Below, one piece after another: positions 54,640-64,000 of a stretch of 64,000 nucleotides of DNA (its first letter is position 1; each line of letters starts with the position of its first letter). The position numbers were made by a program, and so were the translations under genes. The notes beneath the pieces are model-generated. The model saw only the letters and a list, made by a program, of their open reading frames with translations. It was not told where the DNA came from and searched no databases. The stretch spans positions 372,001 to 436,000 of the forward strand of contig NZ_CASCJC010000001.1 of NCBI RefSeq assembly GCF_949152225.1, written 5' to 3'. This DNA is from Ligilactobacillus sp900765635. Lineage in GTDB: Bacteria > Bacillota > Bacilli > Lactobacillales > Lactobacillaceae.

Positions 54640-55195
54640 CCTCATTTTTTTATTAAATAACTCCACTGAAACTTCTGCCATTTTTTAAATGTGGTAAAGT
54701 CTAATCTTTCTTCTGGCTTTAAAAATAATCTGTATAAAGATTTTAGCTGCCGATATTTAGCTTGGCTAGGATTTTTTGGGTTTAATTACTTCATGATTTG
54801 TTTGCAGACACCGTCAAAGGCACGATTTAAGTGTTGAACAATATGGAAACGTTTGGTATTTGGAAAACATTCTTTAATCAAAGAATAATAAGCGACATTC
54901 ATATCAGTAACGATATAGTGCACACCCAGACGAATAAGCAACTAAGTCCTTTTTCCTGTAATTATGCAAGATATCAAAGAGCTCACCTGTATCTTTGTCC
55001 ATATAATTTAAATTTTAGTCAATTCTTCTAAAATAGCGTAGTGAACTTATTTTGAAATAAAGCACGAAGGATTAACTAGCTAAGTTCGTGCCGTAAAATA
55101 TCTTTGGCAAGACCGATAATGATAACGTTGATTTTTAAGCGCAGGTAAGTTTTTTTATTTGCACAACGATTCAAAAGAATCATTGAAGTTTTCTT
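54640..55195 (-). pseudogene. Decayed ISL3-family transposase
   Basis: Minus-strand translation in shifting frames gives recognisable ISL3 pieces: a start-proximal AILEELTKI, then MDKDTGELFDILHNYRKKDL, then YIVTDMNVAYYSLIKECFPN joined to KRFHIVQHLNRAFDGV, and near the end KPEERLDFTTFKKWQ. Several stops and frameshifts separate them, and no terminal repeats were found, so it is an old inactive remnant between ltaS and the rRNA operon. Confidence 0.8.
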
Positions 55196-55451
55196 ACCAT
55201 TTTATTTTAACGGATATTTTCATATGTCTGTTTTTGTTTTTTACCAAAAAATTAGGACCGCGTTTTTTAATATTTAAGTTAGTCTGAATAAATTTTTTAT
55301 TGTATTGGAGGTTTAAGCAATTAATTAAGAAAGTACATAAGTAAATTTGATGAAGTTTGAAAGTAAGTAGCCTGGTCATTTAAGAGTTTTGATTGTAATT
55401 TTTACTAGGATAAAAAATATGTGATTTTTTAAAATTAAATTTCAAAAAGTG
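55196..55451. other. AT-rich spacer upstream of the rRNA promoters
   Basis: No gene or clear structure is seen; the A/T-rich stretch could act as an UP-element-like region. Confidence 0.4.
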
Positions 55452-55709
55452 TTGACTTAAATTAATAAAGTTGATAATATATTACTTGTCGCTGAGATGT
55501 GATAAAAAAATTGTTGACATATCATTTTGATTGTTGTAAAATTTAATGGTTGTCAAAAAACAAAAGTTTATCATATTGATATTAAAAAAAATAAAAAACT
55601 TCTTGACTGAAAGTTGTTAAGATGATAAAATATAAAAGTTCTTTTGATTCTCTAGTGAATTGAAAGAATAGAAAAAATATTTGACAAACGTTTGTGAGTT
55701 TGTTAAAAT
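55452..55709 (+). promoter_or_regulatory. Four tandem rRNA operon promoters
   Basis: P1 TTGACT (55452)/TAATAT (55475); P2 TTGACA (55514)/TAAAAT (55537); P3 TTGACT (55603)/TAAAAT (55626); P4 TTGACA (55681)/TAAAAT (55704). All spacers are 17 bp. P4 lies about 150 bp before 16S. Confidence 0.85.
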
Positions 55710-55855
55710 ATAGAAGTTGTTAAATGTAACTTGAGTAGATCTTTGAAAACTGAACAAAGTTTAGACAAACCAAATGTGTAGGGTGCTTGCGATAAGCAAG
55801 TCAAATAACATTTGCGAAGTCAATTCGCTAGTAAAAATTAATGAGTCACAAACTT

Positions 55856-57427
<1,572 letters not shown>

Positions 57428-57487
57428 TACGGAAACCTACACGGTTATCTAAACTTTGTTTAGTTTTGAGAGATTTACTCTTAAAAC

Positions 57488-57560
57488 GGGGCTTTAGCTC
57501 AGCTGGGAGAGCGCCTGCTTTGCACGCAGGAGGTCAACGGTTCGATCCCGTTAAGCTCCA
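57488..57560 (+). tRNA. tRNA-Ala (TGC)
   Basis: Acceptor GGGGCTT/AAGCTCC, anticodon loop with TGC, located in the 16S-23S spacer. No tRNA-Ile accompanies it in this spacer. Confidence 0.96.
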
Positions 57561-57712
57561 TTGGTGGAAACACCAGTTAATTTGTTCTTTGAAAACTAGA
57601 TATCAAACATTTCTTTTATTAAACCGAGAAACACCGCGTTTTAAAGAGTTAAAGAGAGAATTAAGTTCTTAATCGCAAAACTCATAACCCGTTTATCGAA
57701 GATAAACGATGA

Positions 57713-60627
<2,915 letters not shown>

Positions 60628-60700
60628 AAGTCAAAACGCAGTTTTCTCTGAAGTGTTTGAATCTAGTTTTGAGAGAACAAATTTCTTTCAACATTTAAAT

Positions 60701-60820
<120 letters not shown>

Positions 60821-60826
60821 GATTAT

Positions 60827-60899
60827 TCCGGCATAGCTCAGTCGGTAGAGCATCTGACTGTTAATCAGGGTGTCGGCGGTTCGAGTCCGTCTGCCGGAG
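60827..60899 (+). tRNA. tRNA-Asn (GTT)
   Basis: Acceptor TCCGGCA/TGCCGGA, anticodon GTT. No encoded CCA. Confidence 0.95.
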
Positions 60900-60906
60900 T
60901 TATAAT

Positions 60907-60998
60907 GGAGAGTTGTCCGAGTTGGCCGAAGGAGCATGATTGGAAATCATGTAAGGGGGTAATGACCTCCTTCAAGGGTTCGAATCCCTTACTCTCCG
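60907..60998 (+). tRNA. tRNA-Ser (GGA)
   Basis: Acceptor GGAGAGT/ACTCTCC, anticodon stem CATGA/TCATG around TTGGAAA, long variable arm. Confidence 0.95.
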
Positions 60999-61010
60999 TT
61001 GCCAAAAAAT

Positions 61011-61082
61011 GGCCCGTTGGTCAAGTGGTTAAGACACCGCCCTTTCACGGCGGTAACATGGGTTCAAATCCCGTACGGGTCA
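61011..61082 (+). tRNA. tRNA-Glu (TTC)
   Basis: Acceptor GGCCCGT/ACGGGTC, anticodon stem CCGCC/GGCGG around CTTTCAC. Confidence 0.95.
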
Positions 61083-61092
61083 TTATAATTTT

Positions 61093-61165
61093 GGAGGATT
61101 AGCTCAGTTGGGAGAGCGTCTGCCTTACAAGCAGAGGGTCACAGGTTCGAGCCCTGTATCCTCCA
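61093..61165 (+). tRNA. tRNA-Val (TAC)
   Basis: Acceptor GGAGGAT/ATCCTCC, anticodon loop CTTACAA. Confidence 0.95.
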
Positions 61166-61168
61166 TCT

Positions 61169-61241
61169 GGTCCTATGGTGTAGGGGTTATCACGCCTGCC
61201 TGTCACGCAGGAGATCACCGGTTCAAATCCGGTTAGGACCG
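61169..61241 (+). tRNA. tRNA-Asp (GTC)
   Basis: Acceptor GGTCCTA/TAGGACC, anticodon loop CTGTCAC. Confidence 0.95.
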
Positions 61242-61281
61242 TAGCACTGTTAAGTGTTAATCAAATCAAAACATAGATGAT

Positions 61282-61357
61282 GGCTCGGTAGCTCAGTTGG
61301 TAGAGCAATGGATTGAAGCTCCATGTGTCGGCGGTTCGATTCCGTCCCGCGCCACCA
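61282..61357 (+). tRNA. tRNA-Phe (GAA), CCA encoded
   Basis: Anticodon stem ATGGA/TCCAT around TTGAAGC. The acceptor GGCTCGG faces CCGCGCC, leaving a T-C mismatch at the fourth pair (61285/61350). The 3' CCA is encoded. Confidence 0.93.
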
Positions 61358-61358
61358 T

Positions 61359-61439
61359 GGAAGGGTAGCGAAGTGGCTAAACGCGGCGGACTGTAAATCC
61401 GCTCCTTCGGGTTCGGTGGTTCGAATCCACTCCCTTCCA
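61359..61439 (+). tRNA. tRNA-Tyr (GTA)
   Basis: Acceptor GGAAGGG/CCCTTCC, anticodon GTA, long variable arm. It starts one base after the tRNA-Phe CCA. Confidence 0.95.
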
Positions 61440-61445
61440 TTTTAT

Positions 61446-61519
61446 AGGGATATAGTTTAAAGGTAGAACTACGGTCTCCAAAACCGTCAGTGTGGGTTCG
61501 ATTCCTACTATCCCTGCCA
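61446..61519 (+). tRNA. tRNA-Trp (CCA), CCA encoded
   Basis: Acceptor AGGGATA/TATCCCT, anticodon loop CTCCAAA, followed by an encoded 3' CCA. Confidence 0.95.
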
Positions 61520-61528
61520 TGTTTTGAT

Positions 61529-61602
61529 GGCGATAGTGGCGAAGTGGTTAACGCACCGGATTGTGGCTCCGGCACGCGTGGGTTCGATCCCCATCTATCG
61601 CC
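61529..61602 (+). tRNA. tRNA-His (GTG)
   Basis: Eight-base acceptor GGCGATAG/CTATCGCC including the extra G-1 specific to tRNA-His; anticodon GTG. Confidence 0.95.
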
Positions 61603-61609
61603 CTTTGAT

Positions 61610-61681
61610 TGGGGTATAGCCAAGCGGTAAGGCAAGGGACTTTGACTCCCTCATGCGCTGGTTCGAATCCAGCTACCCCAG
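61610..61681 (+). tRNA. tRNA-Gln (TTG)
   Basis: Acceptor TGGGGTA/TACCCCA, anticodon stem AGGGA/TCCCT around CTTTGAC. Confidence 0.95.
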
Positions 61682-61703
61682 TAAGGATTTGTTCCTTTTT
61701 TAT

Positions 61704-61774
<71 letters not shown>

Positions 61775-61820
61775 TTAGAGTAGTTGCCTGAGGCGCTAAC
61801 CTATAATATTAATATTTTAT

Positions 61821-61904
61821 GCCGGTGTGGCGGAATTGGCAGACGCGCTGGACTCAAAATCCAGTGTCCCTTGGGACGTATCGGTTCGACCCCGATCACC
61901 GGTA
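61821..61904 (+). tRNA. tRNA-Leu (CAA)
   Basis: Acceptor GCCGGTG/CACCGGT, anticodon stem CTGGA/TCCAG around CTCAAAA, long variable arm. Confidence 0.95.
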
Positions 61905-61920
61905 TTAATGATATATGTAG

Positions 61921-61955
61921 AAAAGACAAGGTTTAGTACCTTGTCTTTTTTTGTA
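61921..61955 (+). terminator. Terminator of the rRNA-tRNA operon
   Basis: AAAAGACAAGGT (61921-61932) pairs exactly with 61937-61948, then a T-run. Confidence 0.93.
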
Positions 61956-62042
61956 CATTCAAGCTAGAGAAATTTAAATTTTAAAATGGTCTATGTTATC
62001 TTACAACTAATTAAAAATGATTCCCAATTGATAAAGGATTGA

Positions 62043-62512
62043 ATGTTAATGGAAAGTTTAGCTTATATTATGCAACCAGGAAAATTTTTGATAAGAAAAG
62101 TCGATGCAACACCGAATTTAAAAAAACGATTGTTGGAGTTAGGAAGGTTTTAATTGTAAAACCACTTGATGTAAATGATGCAGCTATTGTTTATCTTCAA
62201 GGACAACGATTAGCCTTAGATGAGCAATTGGCTAATCAAATTAAAGTGGTTGCATTTAATTTTAGTGAGGACAATTTAAAGCTAACTTTAGCAGATATTA
62301 AGCCTGAGCAAAGTTGTTTGTTGGTTAAAATTAATGGAACAAGTCAATTTAAACAGCATATTATGGAAATGGGTTTAACACGTGGTACTTTGCTTAAGGT
62401 TATTCGTTTAGCACCTTTGGGAGATCCAATTGAATTACGTGTGCGAGGATATAAATTAACCTTACGCAAACAAGATGCCAGCCAAATCTATGTACAGGAA
62501 ATGAATTTATGA
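62043..62512 (+). pseudogene. feoA: feoA-like gene, frameshifted
   Basis: Two FeoA (SH3-like) domains can be read. The first starts at the ATG 62043 (QPGKFLIRKVDATPNLKKRLLELG) and hits TAA at 62151; the continuation KVLIVKPLDVNDAAIVYLQG lies in another frame from about 62140 on. The second domain (LADIKPEQSCLLVKINGTS to YVQEMNL) is intact in that second frame. A small deletion near 62140 explains the break. FeoA supports FeoB in ferrous iron uptake. The last four bases overlap the feoB start. Confidence 0.8.
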
Positions 62513-64000
62513 AAAAGACAGTTGCATTAGTAGAAAATCCAAATAGTGGAAAAACAACGTTGTTTAATGTTTTGACAGGTGCTAATCAAACGGTAGGAAA
62601 TTGGCCAGGAGTGACTGTCGAACGTAAAGAAAGGAAAGTTAAAGTAGCTTTGGATATTACGCTTCAGGATTTACCAGGAGTATATTCACTGACACCATAT
62701 ACACCAGAAGAAATAGTTAGACGACAATATTTATTAGATGAGCATTCAGAAATGGTCTTGGACATATTAGATGCAACTAATTTAGAAAGAAATCTATATT
62801 TAAGTTTACAATTGTTAGAGCTTCAACAACCACTTGTGATAGCTTTAAATATGATGGATGCCTTGGGAAAACAGAAACGCACTATTAATTTAAAAAAGCT
62901 AGCTTATCTATTAGATGTTCCTGTGATAGGAATTAGTGCTTTAAAAAAGAGCAATTTAACTAAATTAATTACAGAATTAAAAAATACAGTACAGATACCG
63001 ACTGTACCGATTTATGATGATCGCTTGGAAAATGCTTTGGCAATGATTGTTGAACAACTGCAAGACTCAAATTTCAAAAAGAATTTGCGGTGGTATGCTA
63101 TTAAATTATTTGAAGGTGATCAAAAAATTTGGTAGGAATTAAATCTTGCTAAGCAACAAAAACAAGAAATTTACGATATTATCAAAACAGCAGAAGAACT
63201 CTTTGAAGATACTAGTGATAGTATCATAGTTAATGCATGATTTGATTATATAACACGTATCATAAATCAATGTGTGATTGATAAAAATGATTTTTAGTTG
63301 AGTTTAAGTGATAAAGTCGATGCATTATTAATTAATCGTTGGTTAGGTATACCATTTTTTGCTTTAATAATGTGGCTAGTTTACTTTGTATCAGTACAAA
63401 TACTAGGTGCTATTGCTTCAGATTGGCTAAATGATGTGTTATTTGGCAAGATTTTACCACACCTAGTGACACAAATTTTGCTAACTTGGCAGGTTGCAGA
63501 TTTTATGCAAAGTTTAATTGTTGATGGTATTTTAGCTGGAGTTGGTTCAGTATTAGGGTTTGTTTCACAAATAGCTTTACTTTTTTGTGTTTAAGCATAT
63601 TAGAAGATTGTGGTTACATGACGCGTATTTCTTTTATCATGGATCGTATTTTTAAACGTTTTAATCTTTCAGGGAAATCATTTATTCCAATCTTGATTTC
63701 GACTGGTTGTGGTGTGCCTGGAATTATGGCGACACGTACTATCGAAACACCTAAGGATTGCAAGTTAACAATCATGTTGACCACTTTTATGCCTTGTTCA
63801 GCCAAATTAACAATTATTGCCTTGATAGCTGGGACCTTTTTTAATAATAGTGGCTTAATTACTGCTTCGGCTTATTTTTTAGGTATTTTAGCAGTTGGAT
63901 TTTCGGATATTTTTTAAAGAAAACGCGTTTGTTTGCGGGAGAAACACAACCGTTTATTTTAGAATTACCAGCGTATCATTTATCTAAAATAGATAATGTT
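62509..64000 (+). pseudogene. feoB: feoB-like ferrous iron transporter, multiply disrupted, 3' end outside window
   Basis: The N-terminal G domain (ENPNSGKTT with Glu where Gly is usual; DLPGVYS; NMMDAL) reads to a TAG at 63133. The same frame continues through a TGA at 63238 and a TAG at 63295 into the membrane part (WLGIPFFALIMWLVYF, ILAGVGSVLGFVSQIALLF). Near 63590 it shifts frame to LSILEDCGYMTRISFIMDR and STGCGVPGIMATRTIE, and shifts again near 63915 to KKTRLFAGETQPFILELPAYH. Five lesions make a full-length product impossible. Confidence 0.93.

Noticed and set aside
63133..63297. Selenocysteine or pyrrolysine use at the TGA and TAG codons of feoB
   Set aside because: Three different stops together with frameshifts in the same gene indicate decay, not recoding.

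Overview
The window is low-GC DNA from a Gram-positive bacterium of the family Lactobacillaceae. This rests on a complete rRNA operon with the trailing tRNA order Asn-Ser-Glu-Val-Asp-Phe-Tyr-Trp-His-Gln-Cys-Leu, a CtsR-controlled clpE, lipoteichoic acid (LTA) genes of lactobacillus type, several Lactobacillales-restricted small proteins (DUF1827, DUF1797, DUF4828), and strong AGGAGG ribosome binding sites with many TTG or GTG starts. The genus is not certain from reading alone; a Ligilactobacillus/Liquorilactobacillus-type lineage is a guess that a 16S search would settle.

Layout. 1-4600: the end of an NmrA-like oxidoreductase, then a self-contained two-gene unit (PLD-nuclease/DEAH-helicase/DUF3427 protein plus NUDIX hydrolase) bounded by terminators, which could be an accessory defence or nucleic-acid-repair unit. 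4700-9740: D-2-hydroxyacid dehydrogenase, an orphan EIIC-type membrane protein, a LysR regulator, and the two-subunit iron-sulfur serine dehydratase with a small metal-binding protein. 9745-20700: Kup potassium transporter, a DHA2 efflux pump broken by one stop codon, a Gfo/Idh oxidoreductase, a DEAD-box RNA helicase, tRNA-Arg, a CLC protein, an M29 aminopeptidase and UDP-GlcNAc 2-epimerase. 20800-28600: YfhO, GtrA, flavodoxin, map, galU, a BrkB-family protein and recX.

28740-30765 is an IS607-family element with a serine recombinase TnpA, an intact RuvC-type TnpB and a foldable omega-RNA-like 3' end. It sits between a promoter/Shine-Dalgarno pair and the start codon of rlmD. 30778-45620 holds housekeeping genes (rlmD, Ntdp-type phosphatase, gpsA, HlyC/CorC protein, prfC, clpE), a galactofuranosyl/glucosyltransferase-like protein, a second GtrA, and a TagH-like ATPase with decayed catalytic motifs fused to a LysM domain. 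45790-54560 carries ptsHI behind a structured leader and a glycolipid/LTA locus (two GT4 enzymes, a flippase-like membrane protein, a YkuJ-like protein, LtaS).

54640-55195 is a decayed ISL3 transposase. It is followed by four tandem rRNA promoters, the 16S-(tRNA-Ala)-23S-5S operon and twelve tRNAs. The window ends in a feoAB ferrous iron locus that is clearly a pseudogene: feoA is frameshifted and feoB has three in-frame stops and two apparent single-T losses.

Much of the window serves the cell envelope: galU (UDP-glucose), wecB-like epimerase (UDP-ManNAc), the LafA/LafB-like glycolipid enzymes, LtaS, YfhO/GtrA (LTA glycosylation type) and the TagH-like protein. The clearest non-routine signals are the IS607 insertion that separates rlmD from its own expression signals, the helicase/NUDIX unit, the inactive-looking TagH-LysM protein, a repeated family of near-identical hairpin terminators, several strong palindromic operators, and the active decay of feoAB and of the DHA2 pump.
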